DNA of 21,434 bases from CAZVWV01 sp964631745 (GCA_964631745.1 CAZVWV010000060.1:1-21434); one strand, 5' to 3'. Shown: positions 1-7,770, counted from the stretch's first letter. Notes: a model not told the origin generated them from the sequence alone. A program made the numbers and translations.

Positions 1-145
1 TAAAAGAACCTTTGGCGTTCTATGGTCTTGCTCGCCCTTTAATACAGGTAAATTCCATGTTGCGCATTACCTCGGAGACCATGCGCACAGCCTAAGCGCG
101 CTGGACCCGAGCCGGGGCAGCCTGGTCGCAAACTGGTTTGGGTAG

Positions 146-796
146 CTATTGGGCTGGTAACAAAAACCGACGCAGTTTCGCATCGCTCCTGGTATCGACG
201 CCATACTCGACTGAAGTCACGTTGAGGCCTATCCCGCCCGATGCGAGGCTTGCCAAAACCCACGGATAGATCTCATGCTCGCGTGCCAAGACTCGCGCGG
301 CCAGGGTCTCTTCGGTATCGCCTGGCATCACCGGCACTGTCGCTTGCGCGATGATTTTTCCGGTGTCGAGGCCAGCGTCCACGATATGTACGGTGCACCC
401 GTGTTCAGTGTCTTGGGCCTGAAGTGCTCGGTTGTGAGTGTCTAGTCCCGGATATTTCGGTAGCAGGGCCGGATGAATGTTTATCATTCGATTTGGGAAG
501 CGCTCGATAAAATCTGGTGTAAGGATCATCATAAATCCCGCCAGTGCAATTAGGTCTGGGTTTAAGGCTTTCAGTTTCTCTAAGATTGCGCGCTTTTGCC
601 CAGTCGAATCGCCATAAGCACGCTTGCCAAAAGAGAAACACGGAATCTGTGAAGCTGCTGCAATTTTAAGTCCGGGCGCTTCAGGGTTGTTACTAAGCAC
701 TGCTATGATCTCGTAATCTCTGGCGTTTTCAATTAAAGATTTAAGATTGGACCCGCGCCCGGAGATCAAAACCGCGACTTTTAATTTATTTATCAT
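146..796 (-). CDS. purN: Phosphoribosylglycinamide formyltransferase PurN
   Basis: Cytoplasmic GAR transformylase of de novo purine synthesis; it transfers a formyl group from 10-formyl-THF to glycinamide ribonucleotide. With the ATG at 796 the protein is 216 aa, normal for the family. The N-terminal SGRGSNL phosphate-binding loop is at residues 12-18, and the catalytic trio falls at N106, H108 (in INIHPALLP) and D144 (in DAGLDTG), the same numbers as in E. coli PurN, which supports this start. The frame stays open upstream to 967, but that part lies antisense to the divergent secreted-protein gene and is not needed. An ATG at 817 is a second possible start. There is no Shine-Dalgarno sequence; a -35/-10 pair ends 9 nt before the ATG, so the mRNA may be leaderless. 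No purM lies beside it within the window. Identity is secure. Confidence 0.95.
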   Translation of the reverse strand: MINKLKVAVLISGRGSNLKSLIENARDYEIIAVLSNNPEAPGLKIAAASQIPCFSFGKRAYGDSTGQKRAILEKLKALNPDLIALAGFMMILTPDFIERFPNRMINIHPALLPKYPGLDTHNRALQAQDTEHGCTVHIVDAGLDTGKIIAQATVPVMPGDTEETLAARVLAREHEIYPWVLASLASGGIGLNVTSVEYGVDTRSDAKLRRFLLPAQ

Positions 797-834
797 TTGT
801 TCATTACTGTATTCCATGAGAAAATACAGCTCAA
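797..834 (-). promoter_or_regulatory. Candidate promoter of purN
   Basis: On the minus strand, TTGAGC (829-834) and TACAGT (806-811) are separated by exactly 17 bp. The -10 box ends 9 nt before the purN ATG at 796, so the predicted first transcribed base is within a few nt of the start codon. The promoter also covers the start region of the divergent gene at 816/837. The boxes are imperfect matches to sigma-70 consensus. Confidence 0.45.
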
Positions 835-836
835 GT

Positions 837-1196
837 ATGCGCAAATTAAATTCTCTATTAACAGTCCTATTATTCTTATCTATTTTCTTATCTGTGCCTC
901 TGGCTGTTTGGGCTGACGATGGCGGGGATTCCTTTCGGGTGCCGGCCGACACAGCCGAGCGGACCAAGTCAGAAGTTTCGAAAGCGGATGCTCAATTTGA
1001 TAGACGGCTGCCGCCGGTCTTGCCTGGCGAAGAGGTAAGCGATGGCAAAAATAAGATGAAAGTTTGGTCAAGCTCAGGGCCGGTTCCGGTTGGTCCAGCG
1101 CCTGAACCTTGGGCAGACTCATATAAGACGCGCGTTTCTCCTGAGGTTGGGGTCGTGATTGACCAACGTGATGCTCAGCAGCCCCGCGGAAGATAA
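837..1196 (+). CDS. Small secreted protein with signal peptide, function unknown
   Basis: A 119-aa protein that I do not recognise. The first 26 residues form a clear Sec signal peptide: basic MRK, a hydrophobic run (LLTVLLFLSIFLSVPL), then a cleavage-type end AVWA before DDGGD. The mature part is about 93 residues, hydrophilic, rich in Pro, Asp, Lys and Val, with a PVPVGPAPEPW segment and no cysteines, so it is probably periplasmic or flexible. The frame stays open upstream to 747; starts at 816 (seven residues longer) or 747 are possible, but 837 gives the best-formed signal peptide. No good ribosome site precedes any of them. It diverges from purN with a 40-bp gap and ends 26 bp before the convergent cutA gene. 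Confidence 0.6.
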   Translation: MRKLNSLLTVLLFLSIFLSVPLAVWADDGGDSFRVPADTAERTKSEVSKADAQFDRRLPPVLPGEEVSDGKNKMKVWSSSGPVPVGPAPEPWADSYKTRVSPEVGVVIDQRDAQQPRGR

Positions 1197-1222
1197 AACT
1201 GGATCACAAGAATTGGGTATCT

Positions 1223-1537
1223 TTACTTCAGATAATTCAAAGCCCAGCTTAGGTACCTTTCATTAACACTCGCAGGCGAAAGCAAAATAAATTCCGGAGT
1301 GTCGTACGGGTGAAGCTCTAATAAACGGCGTTCCAGCTCAGACGCTTTGTCGGCGCTGGTCTTTATTAAGGCGAGCACTTCCGAATCCTCGCAACTTTTT
1401 CCTTCCCAAACATACAAAGAAGTCACGCCAGGAAGGATATTCACACAGGCGCAGAGCTTCTCCTCCACAAGAATGCGCGCAGCATCTGTTGCCCGCTCTT
1501 TATCGGGAAAGGTTGTAAGTGCTATTAATAATTCCAT
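1223..1537 (-). CDS. cutA: CutA1-family divalent cation tolerance protein
   Basis: A small cytoplasmic trimeric protein linked genetically to copper and divalent-metal tolerance; its exact biochemical role is unsettled. From the ATG at 1537 the product is 104 aa, the usual CutA length. Family hallmarks are in order: the start MELLIALTTFPD, then EEKLCACVNILPGV (about residues 25-38), SLYVWEGK (40-47), and the C-terminal HPYDTPEFILL with the final W. A GTG at 1573 would add 12 residues that CutA proteins do not need. No convincing ribosome site is visible for either start. It converges on the gene ending at 1196 and diverges from the secreted-protein gene at 1632, with about 94 bp between starts. 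Confidence 0.93.
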   Translation of the reverse strand: MELLIALTTFPDKERATDAARILVEEKLCACVNILPGVTSLYVWEGKSCEDSEVLALIKTSADKASELERRLLELHPYDTPEFILLSPASVNERYLSWALNYLK

Positions 1538-1589
1538 ATTTAGAGCTAAACTAGGGCTCTCGTTATTTTCCACAATTTAGGGCAAAATA

Positions 1590-1606
1590 GCGAGCGATTA
1601 ACTCGC
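1590..1606. promoter_or_regulatory. Short inverted repeat between divergent genes
   Basis: GCGAG (1590-1594) and CTCGC (1602-1606) form a 5-bp inverted repeat with a 7-bp centre, between the starts of cutA and the secreted-protein gene at 1632. Its position would suit an operator, but the arms are short and this could be chance. Confidence 0.2.
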
Positions 1607-1631
1607 AAAACCGAATAGGAGCGCACCCCTT

Positions 1632-2159
1632 ATGAAATATAGAACTATTTTTACCTTGTCCCTGTTTGTTTCACTGCTTGTTTTGCCGTTTAGTGGCTTT
1701 GCTGACAATCATCAGGCGCACTCTAAAAAGAAAGAACTCCCGAAGTCAGGCTCGTTGTCGATGTCTGGCAGCTTTGGAGGCGGCAAAGTTGTAATGGAGC
1801 CCGCTTGGGGCAGTGATACTGACAGCAGTGCCGATGCCGGAGCGCCTATCTCTGGTTCTGTGGCCAGGCTAAATGAAAGAAATTGGGAAGCTCGCATCAT
1901 AAACAATTCAAAGAAATCTTATGCGGTTGATCTCGAAATGCTTCAGTACGACCAGAAAGGGTCTACCGTAAAGCGCGATAGTTTTTCGTATACATTGAAA
2001 CCCGGCCAAACGCAGGCACGCACCGTGAGCGCCTCGTTAAATTCCACGGCTGCGGAGTTAAAGCTTAGCAAGTGGAAGAGCCTGGGCGATAAAGCTAAGA
2101 AGGAATCACAAGAGAAGGTTTCAGATAGCGAGAGCGAGACAGAGAAATCTTCTGAGTAA
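1632..2159 (+). CDS. Secreted protein with beta-rich middle and charged tail, function unknown
   Basis: A 175-aa protein that I do not recognise. Residues 1-24 are a typical Sec signal peptide (MKYRTIFTLSLFVSLLVLPF, then SGFA before DNHQ). The mature part begins His/Lys-rich, passes through a Gly/Ser segment (SMSGSFGGGK), then a region of about 70 residues with alternating hydrophobic residues (for example WEARIINNSKKSYAVDLEM and SFSYTLKPGQT) that looks like a beta-sandwich. It ends in a roughly 25-residue strongly charged Lys/Glu/Ser tail. There are no cysteines, so it is not a lipoprotein. The start is well supported by AGGAG about 11 nt before the ATG. The radical SAM gene follows after 6 bp, so the two are probably co-transcribed. 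Confidence 0.75.
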   Translation: MKYRTIFTLSLFVSLLVLPFSGFADNHQAHSKKKELPKSGSLSMSGSFGGGKVVMEPAWGSDTDSSADAGAPISGSVARLNERNWEARIINNSKKSYAVDLEMLQYDQKGSTVKRDSFSYTLKPGQTQARTVSASLNSTAAELKLSKWKSLGDKAKKESQEKVSDSESETEKSSE

Positions 2160-2165
2160 CGACTT

Positions 2166-3881
2166 ATGAGCGGAGATCTGAACTTCGACGATCTCCGTTC
2201 TAAGGAGAAAAGCCTTATACGAACCAGCCACTCTGGTTCAGATATTCGTGCGCATCTGGTCTATCCAAATACTTACTGGGTCGGGATGTCGAATCTTGGG
2301 TTCCAGGCCGTGTATGGGATCTTGGCTGGTCAGAAAAGTGTAGTCGTCGAGCGCGGATTTTTGCCGGATAACTACAGTGACGAGGGCGCCTTTAGCAAAC
2401 CTCTGCGAAGTTTCGAATCCGGAAAGTTACTGAACGATTGCGATCTACTTGGATTTAGCCTCTCCTTCGAGACGGACTATCCGCATGTGCTAAAGATTTT
2501 GCGTAACCTGGGAGCGCTTGAGCCCGATGTGGAAAAGCGCACTGAGCGCGCGGGTTCGCACTTTGGTTTTCCATTACTGATTGCTGGCGGCACCGCCGTC
2601 ACTCTTAATCCCGAGCCGGTGGCAGATCTATTTGACGCTATAGTTATCGGTGAGGCCGAGGAGCTTTTGACCGAACTTGTAGCCACCCTGCGCGAGGCAC
2701 GCTCACACGGTCGTACTAGAACTGAGCTGTTGGAGCTGCTCTCAAAGATTGAGGGAATTTATGTGCCCAGCTTGTACAAAGTCTCTTACAACTCGGACGA
2801 CACCATTGCAAAATTTGATTACTCAAGAGCGCCGCGCGCCAAGCGTCGTATAGTGAAGGATCTCTCTAAATATCCAACATATTCCAAAATTTTAACATCC
2901 GAGACCGAATTTAGTTCGATGTTCTTAACGGAAACGGGCAGGGGCTGCGAAGTTGGTTGCCGCTTCTGTGTGGCGGGATATATCTACCGCCCGGTTCGAA
3001 AGCGCTCGGAGGAAAGCATTCAGGCGAGTGTCGATATCGGACTAAAAAACAGTAAGGCCATCGGATTCGTGGGGGCGGCCGTCTCGTCGCACCGTTCCAT
3101 CGCCAAGTTAGCCTCACGTGTGGCCGAGACCGGCGCTCGCGCCTCACTAAGTTCGCTGATGTCGCAAAAAGTTTCTAAAGAGCTTGCCATGAGCCTATCT
3201 GAGAGTGAATACAAAACCGTGGCGCTGGCCCCCGAGGCGGGCAGCGAGCGCTTGCGTTTCGCCGTTGGAAAACGGGTGCCCAATCAGCAGATTATTGAGG
3301 CGGCTGCGAACTTGGCGGAGGCCGGTATCAGAGGCTTTAAACTTTATTTTATTGTGGGGCTTCCCACCGAAACAGACGCCGACATCGAGGGAATAGCCAC
3401 GCTCGCGAAGGAGGTGCGCGATAGGGTTGTTGAGGTATCAAGAGTTCACGGCAAACATGTTTGGCTGGCCTTGTCAGTAAATCCCTTTGTGCCAAAAGCT
3501 AACACTCCCTTTCAGTGGGAACCCATGGCACCACGAAAATTGATCGAGAAAAAGATCGAAACTGTGCGAAAGTTATTGAAGGGGGTACAAAATATTGAGT
3601 TTAGATTTGAGCCGCCCAAAGAGAGCTACTTCCAGGCGCTTCTCTCGCGTGGCGATAGACGCGTGCTTAAGCTCTTGATGCATATTGAAACTGCGGGGTT
3701 AGATTGGAAATCTCTCGTCAAAAATACCGATAAGCGCATCTTGAGCGATGTGCCCCAAGTCGATTTTTATGTAACTAGGCGTTTCGCGTATGACGAGTGC
3801 GTGCCTTGGGAGATCGTGGATTCTTGTATTTCTAAAGAACTTTTGGAACGGGAAGCTCGGCGAGCGTACGAGCCGGGGTGA
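2166..3881 (+). CDS. Radical SAM protein with B12-binding-type N-terminal region
   Basis: A 571-aa cytoplasmic iron-sulfur enzyme of the uncharacterised B12-binding/radical SAM family (I believe the TIGR03960 type). The cluster motif CxxxCxxC is at residues 261-268 (CEVGCRFC), preceded by TETGRG as in this family. The N-terminal 230 residues hold the cobalamin-binding-like fold (VYPNTYWVGMSNLGFQ at 32-47; GGTAVTLNPEPV at 141-152, then IGEAEE). A SAM-barrel strand KLYFIVGLPTET follows near residue 400. In many genomes this protein is fused to or followed by a DUF2344 protein; none is seen here. Substrate and reaction are unknown. It starts 6 bp after the upstream secreted-protein gene with no strong ribosome site, so translation is likely coupled. 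A hairpin repeat follows its stop. Confidence 0.85.
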   Translation: MSGDLNFDDLRSKEKSLIRTSHSGSDIRAHLVYPNTYWVGMSNLGFQAVYGILAGQKSVVVERGFLPDNYSDEGAFSKPLRSFESGKLLNDCDLLGFSLSFETDYPHVLKILRNLGALEPDVEKRTERAGSHFGFPLLIAGGTAVTLNPEPVADLFDAIVIGEAEELLTELVATLREARSHGRTRTELLELLSKIEGIYVPSLYKVSYNSDDTIAKFDYSRAPRAKRRIVKDLSKYPTYSKILTSETEFSSMFLTETGRGCEVGCRFCVAGYIYRPVRKRSEESIQASVDIGLKNSKAIGFVGAAVSSHRSIAKLASRVAETGARASLSSLMSQKVSKELAMSLSESEYKTVALAPEAGSERLRFAVGKRVPNQQIIEAAANLAEAGIRGFKLYFIVGLPTETDADIEGIATLAKEVRDRVVEVSRVHGKHVWLALSVNPFVPKANTPFQWEPMAPRKLIEKKIETVRKLLKGVQNIEFRFEPPKESYFQALLSRGDRRVLKLLMHIETAGLDWKSLVKNTDKRILSDVPQVDFYVTRRFAYDECVPWEIVDSCISKELLEREARRAYEPG

Positions 3882-3894
3882 GAGATAAGATCTT

Positions 3895-3945
3895 AATATT
3901 CGGAGCGTCGAGCTCCAGCTCGGCCAGATACTGCAAAGCACAGAA
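3895..3945 (+). repeat. GGAGCG hairpin repeat, copy 1 (REP-like)
   Basis: Contains the prefix AATATTCGGAGCG and a perfect stem CGAGCT (3909-3914), CC, AGCTCG (3917-3922), then GGCCAGATACTGCAAAGCAC. The same roughly 50-bp unit recurs at 14274-14324 with a few mismatches, and a shorter relative lies at 12517-12553. It sits 14 bp after the radical SAM gene stop and could act at the RNA level as a terminator or stabiliser. Confidence 0.65.
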
Positions 3946-4112
3946 GATTCTAGGTTAACCACCAATCCCTCTGGTGTTCTAGAGGTGGTAATGCGCAAGA
4001 AATAGTCACCACGAAGTTCACGAAGGGGGCACGAAGGTGTTAAAAGATTTGTTCTTTAATTCCTCCTTCGTGACTTCTTCGTGAACTTCGCGCTCTTCGT
4101 GGTGAATAACAT
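3921..4112 (+). repeat. Dispersed intergenic repeat, copy A, with inner inverted repeat
   Basis: Positions 3921-4043 match the reverse complement of 14535-14658, and 4044-4112 match the reverse complement of 14412-14483, both closely. Copy B has about 50 extra bases between these blocks. Inside lies a 100-bp palindromic element with ends TCACCACGAA (4006-4015) and TTCGTGGTGA (4096-4105) plus inner arms TTCACGAAG and CTTCGTGAA. No protein-coding capacity is apparent. Together with copy 1 of the GGAGCG hairpin it fills most of the 350-bp gap 3882-4232; I see nothing else supportable in 4113-4217. Confidence 0.7.
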
Positions 4113-4217
4113 CAATCGGATACCCATTAGTCGCTGCGCTCGCACCTGAGCGCTTAAAAACTCAGGCTAAAATCCCTCGCCCATGACCCCACCGCATTAT
4201 ATCCATAGCGGCACCCT

Positions 4218-4230
4218 GGGGCGCCGCCCC
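4218..4230. other. GC-rich hairpin just past the kdpE stop
   Basis: GGGGC (4218-4222), GCC, GCCCC (4226-4230) form a perfect GC stem starting 2 nt after the kdpE stop codon. No T-run follows on the minus strand, so it is not a canonical intrinsic terminator, but it may end or protect the kdpDE message. Confidence 0.35.
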
Positions 4231-4232
4231 AC

Positions 4233-4919
4233 TCACGCCGGCCCCCGAAACCGATATCCAACTCCGGCCTCGGTAATAAAATACTTCGGCCTCGCAGGCA
4301 GCTCTTCAAGCTTATGGCGAAGCTGTGCCATGAATACCCTTAGATACTGAGTCTGGCGGGCGTAAGCTGCGCCCCAAATCTCTGTTAGAATCTGCTTATG
4401 GGTGAGCACCCGTCCGCTGTGCTGGACCAAATAAAGGAGTAGCTGATATTCGGTGGGCGTCAGGTGAACAACCTTTTGCGCCTTAAGCACTTCACGTCTT
4501 CCGAAGTCGATACTTATGTCTCCAAAATTAAAATTCTCTGCCTCCGGCATAACTTGCGTCACGCGCAGGGCGGCGCGAATGCGCGCGTGCAGCTCCACTA
4601 TCGAAAAAGGCTTGGTTAAATAATCGTTGGCCCCAGCATCTAAGGCGGCCACCTTATCGCCGTCTTGCTCCCTGGCAGAAAGAATAATAATAGGTAACTT
4701 ACTGAATTCGCGTATCTGCTTGGTCAATTCCACGCCATCGATATCGGGGAGCCCTAAATCCAATAGCACCAGATCCGGATTGTTGCTGGCGATTAGTCGC
4801 AAACCCTCCTTGCCGCTCTCGGCCTCTAAGGCTTGAAAAGTTTCAGGCATGCTGGCCTTTAATAATTTCCGGATGGGCTGCTCATCATCAATGATTAGCA
4901 CCAAAGTTTTATCCTTCAT
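4233..4919 (-). CDS. kdpE: Response regulator KdpE
   Basis: OmpR-family transcription factor that activates the kdpFABC operon when phosphorylated by KdpD. From the ATG at 4919 it is 228 aa, the normal length. The receiver domain (about 1-120) has the acidic pair D11-D12, phospho-acceptor D54 (LVLLDLGLPDIDG), S81 and K103 (YLTKPF). A winged-helix DNA-binding domain follows (about 130-225; HLTPTEYQLLLYLVQHSGRV, ending YFITEAGVGYRFRG). The ATG is preceded by GGAGGT about 7 nt upstream, inside the end of kdpD, and the two genes overlap by 11 bp, so translation is coupled. The longer open frame to 4964 lies wholly within kdpD and is not needed. Confidence 0.95.
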   Translation of the reverse strand: MKDKTLVLIIDDEQPIRKLLKASMPETFQALEAESGKEGLRLIASNNPDLVLLDLGLPDIDGVELTKQIREFSKLPIIILSAREQDGDKVAALDAGANDYLTKPFSIVELHARIRAALRVTQVMPEAENFNFGDISIDFGRREVLKAQKVVHLTPTEYQLLLYLVQHSGRVLTHKQILTEIWGAAYARQTQYLRVFMAQLRHKLEELPARPKYFITEAGVGYRFRGPA

Positions 4920-7611
4920 TGGATACCTCCGGTTGACGGTGAGGAAGTGGGAAGGCCAGCTCAAACTGCGCGCCGCCTGTGGATCTATTTACGGCGCTAA
5001 TCTCACCAGCGTGAGCGCGCATAACGGCTTGGCAAATTGTAAGCCCCAAGCCAAATCCCTCTTGTGCGCTGGGACCACGGAATGCTTTCTCAAAGATCTG
5101 AGATTCGTGGCCCTTGGGCAGTCCCGGCCCGTTATCGATTAAGGAGACAATTAAGCGCTGCTTTTCGATTCTTGCGCTAAGCCAAATTTGGGTGGTATCA
5201 GGGGTGTGCTTGGCGATGTTTTCAAAGAAATTTACAAAGACTTGCTCCATTAAGGTCGCGTCAACTTGCAGCAAAGGAAGGTTCTGCGGAAGTTGAATAT
5301 CGATCGAACGTTTGCCCAGCAAGCTCTGGGTGCGTTCCAGTGCCGAGCCGATTAGCTCTTCTACCGATTCCCATTCGATCCTAAGCTGAATCTCGCCGGC
5401 TTCGAGGCGGGTTAGATCTAGCACGTTCCTGACAAGCCGTGAAAGCCTGTGCGATTGATCGCGGATTGAATTTACTAGTTCGCTTTGGTGTGGGTTTAAC
5501 GAGCTATCTTGTTCCACTAACGTATCGGCCGCGCCAGAAATGGCTGCGAGCGGCGAGCGAAAATCGTGGGAGATTGAGCTAAGAAGTAAATTCCTAACAC
5601 GCTCCCGCTCAACTTGTAACTGCACGCTCGTTGATTCTACCTCGGCCATAACCCGTTCGAGAGCCGACCCAATCTGAGTGGCAAAAGCCTCGACTAGCGC
5701 GTCACTTGGTAGTTGGTGTTTATTCTCTGCATAAAACAGCGCCAGCACGGCTGAAGGGGTGCTGTTTGGCGAAACCGGAATGTACTGTCCCTTTGAGCCT
5801 GCAAGTGTTTCGGTATTTAGTCCGGCCGGAATCCTGTGGGTTGCGACCCACCTTGCCACTGCCATCTCATTCTGATTGGTCGGATTGTGGTTCAGGCCAT
5901 GCGCAAAGCTCTCAAGTTCCGCCGAAGCGTTGGGAACGAAAAGTTGGCCGGGGCATCCAAAAAGATTAAAGCTTGCCTGGTGTACCACGGCTGCGATTTG
6001 TGCCGGTGAAGCCGCCGAAGCTAGACGTTTGCTAACCTCATACAGCGCGGCTGTGCGGCGTTCCCGACGATTGATGCTTTGGGCTTGCGATTTCAATTGC
6101 ATGGTAAGGGTGCTTATAAGCAAAGCGATTACGAGCATGACCGTAAAGGTCACGAAGTATTGCATATCCGAGACAGCAAATGTCCAACGCGGTGGCACAA
6201 AGCAGTAATCAAAAGCCAAGACGCTAAGGACGGAGGTTATCACGGACTCAACTCGACCAAGTTTGCTTCCAGCCCAAGCTACCGCCAAAAGATAGATCAT
6301 AATTAGATTGGAGAGGTCCATGAAGGGGTAAGCCAGAATGCAGACCAGGGTTGTGGCGCTGGTCAAAAATAAAGCGCTGAACACTCCGCTCCAAGAGGGC
6401 CTGGTAACTTTCTGCGTTAAGGGTTTGTATTCAGCCTGAGTCTTGTTGGCGATTACATACATATCTAAATCTCCACTGGCTCGAATTAGTTGATCTACGA
6501 AGGAGCTAAATAAATACTCGGACACGCGCGAGCGCATAGACTTACCAACTACGATGATGGTAGCGTTTCTCTCCTTGGCGACCCTAAGAATCTCAGCCAC
6601 TGTGTCGTCGCCCGTGCTTCTAACTATTTGCGCGCCCAGGCTTTCAGCTAACTCAAGCCCGCTTTTTATGCGTTTTCCCCGCGCTTGCCACTCTTCTGTG
6701 CGGGTTACGTTTTCAACTGTCAGCGCTAAAAGATCAGTGCGCAAGGATGTCGCCAGCCGCCAGGCGGCTCGAACCAGAGACTCGGCCGGATAATTCGGAG
6801 AAACACAAACAAGCACGCGCGGTTTGGTGGGCCAGATCTGGTTGACATCATGCAGCCGCCTAAAGGTGATCAGTTGCTCGTCAACCCGCTCTGCGGTCAC
6901 GCGCAAAACTAATTCGCGTAGCGCTAAAAGATTTCCCGGTTTAAAGAAATTCGACAAGGCCGACTCGACCTTGTCGGTTAGGTACACCTTGCCGTCTCTG
7001 ATGCGTTGAATCAGCTCATCGGGGGTAATATCGATTAGTTCTATCTCGTCAGCCTTTCGCACCACCGCGTCCGGCACGGTTTCATAGACAGACGCCCCTG
7101 TGATTCTGGTGACCACATCACTCAAGGATTCGATGTGCTGAACATTTAAGGTGGTATAAACATTGATACCCTGAGCCAAACACTCTTCGATATCCTGCCA
7201 GCGTTTGGTGTGGCGAGAGCCGCTTGCGTTGCTATGCGCCAATTCATCAACGAGAAGAACTTGCGGATGTCGTTTTAGGGCGCCGTCCAGATCGAACTCG
7301 TTAACCGAGAGGCCGTTGTGAGTGAGAGTGCGCACCGGAAGACTCTCTAGCTGCGCGGCTAGCTGCTCGGTTTCAACCCGCCCGTGAGGTTCGATGTAAC
7401 CGGCCACAATGTCGAGGCCGCGCTGTTTGGCGGTTAACGCGTCGCTTAACATGCTGAAGGTTTTACCGGCGCCCGCGGCCATGCCTAGGTAAATCTTTAG
7501 CCGTCCGCGTCGTGGATCTTCGGCGGAAACTCTTTCGAGTAGGTGTTCAGGGTCAGGGCGCTTTGTTGGCACTGTGGCTCCAAATTCTGATTCCAATCCG
7601 AATTCTAACAT
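4909..7611 (-). CDS. kdpD: Sensor histidine kinase KdpD
   Basis: Inner-membrane sensor kinase for K+ limitation and osmotic stress, partner of KdpE. About 900 aa, full length. Domains in order (numbered from the TTG at 7617): N-terminal KdpD domain with Walker A GMAAGAGKT (45-53) and LLVDELAHSN (121-130); a USP-like domain (about 265-390, ending in IIVVGKSMRSRVSEYL); four membrane segments (about 412-505); a GAF-like region (about 525-660); the HisKA helix with phospho-histidine H684 in SISHDFRSPL; and the ATPase domain with N796/N800, DNGPGLP (828-834) and GFGLGL. The ATG at 7611, two codons inside a TTG start, is preferred; GAGG lies about 10 nt upstream. Unlike E. coli, kdpDE diverges from kdpFABC instead of following it. 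Confidence 0.96.
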   Translation of the reverse strand: MLEFGLESEFGATVPTKRPDPEHLLERVSAEDPRRGRLKIYLGMAAGAGKTFSMLSDALTAKQRGLDIVAGYIEPHGRVETEQLAAQLESLPVRTLTHNGLSVNEFDLDGALKRHPQVLLVDELAHSNASGSRHTKRWQDIEECLAQGINVYTTLNVQHIESLSDVVTRITGASVYETVPDAVVRKADEIELIDITPDELIQRIRDGKVYLTDKVESALSNFFKPGNLLALRELVLRVTAERVDEQLITFRRLHDVNQIWPTKPRVLVCVSPNYPAESLVRAAWRLATSLRTDLLALTVENVTRTEEWQARGKRIKSGLELAESLGAQIVRSTGDDTVAEILRVAKERNATIIVVGKSMRSRVSEYLFSSFVDQLIRASGDLDMYVIANKTQAEYKPLTQKVTRPSWSGVFSALFLTSATTLVCILAYPFMDLSNLIMIYLLAVAWAGSKLGRVESVITSVLSVLAFDYCFVPPRWTFAVSDMQYFVTFTVMLVIALLISTLTMQLKSQAQSINRRERRTAALYEVSKRLASAASPAQIAAVVHQASFNLFGCPGQLFVPNASAELESFAHGLNHNPTNQNEMAVARWVATHRIPAGLNTETLAGSKGQYIPVSPNSTPSAVLALFYAENKHQLPSDALVEAFATQIGSALERVMAEVESTSVQLQVERERVRNLLLSSISHDFRSPLAAISGAADTLVEQDSSLNPHQSELVNSIRDQSHRLSRLVRNVLDLTRLEAGEIQLRIEWESVEELIGSALERTQSLLGKRSIDIQLPQNLPLLQVDATLMEQVFVNFFENIAKHTPDTTQIWLSARIEKQRLIVSLIDNGPGLPKGHESQIFEKAFRGPSAQEGFGLGLTICQAVMRAHAGEISAVNRSTGGAQFELAFPLPHRQPEVSNEG

Positions 7612-7687
7612 ACTCAAAGGGCCTCGGTCGATCGGACAAATCTGGATTCCTAGCTGATTTGCAGCGTTAATTAGATAGATCCCAAAT

Positions 7688-7731
7688 CTTTATACTTTCC
7701 TTATGCGGCGGCGGAGAGTCTTTATGTTTCC
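7688..7731 (+). promoter_or_regulatory. Candidate KdpE binding boxes upstream of kdpFABC
   Basis: Two near-identical direct repeats, CTTTATACTTTCC (7688-7700) and CTTTATGTTTCC (7720-7731), begin 32 bp apart, about three helical turns, so they face the same side of the DNA. The first resembles the T-rich TTTATACTTTTT core of the E. coli KdpE site. They lie between the divergent kdpD and kdpF transcription units. A weak -10-like CATAAA is at 7752-7757 with no good -35, as expected for an activator-dependent promoter. Confidence 0.5.
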
Positions 7732-7759
7732 GGCGCGCGCTTTCATGCAATCATAAAAG

Positions 7760-7770
7760 TACGTCACGTA
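7760..7770. promoter_or_regulatory. Perfect short palindrome in the kdp control region
   Basis: TACGT-C-ACGTA is an 11-bp palindrome with a single central base, located 33 bp before the small membrane ORF and close to where kdp transcription should begin. It could be an operator; no regulator can be assigned. Confidence 0.3.

Noticed and set aside
1..145. A gene in the first 145 bases, including a minus-strand frame at 39-263
   Set aside because: The frame is Arg/Pro/Gly-rich antisense-type sequence overlapping the end of purN, without ribosome site or family features. I see nothing supportable here.
4006..4105. Repeated ACGAAG units as a CRISPR array
   Set aside because: The units are 6-10 bp with no unique spacers, arranged as two inverted arms; this is a palindromic element.
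4218..4230. GC hairpin after kdpE as a classical intrinsic terminator
   Set aside because: The stem is good but no run of T follows on the minus strand, so it is listed only as a hairpin.
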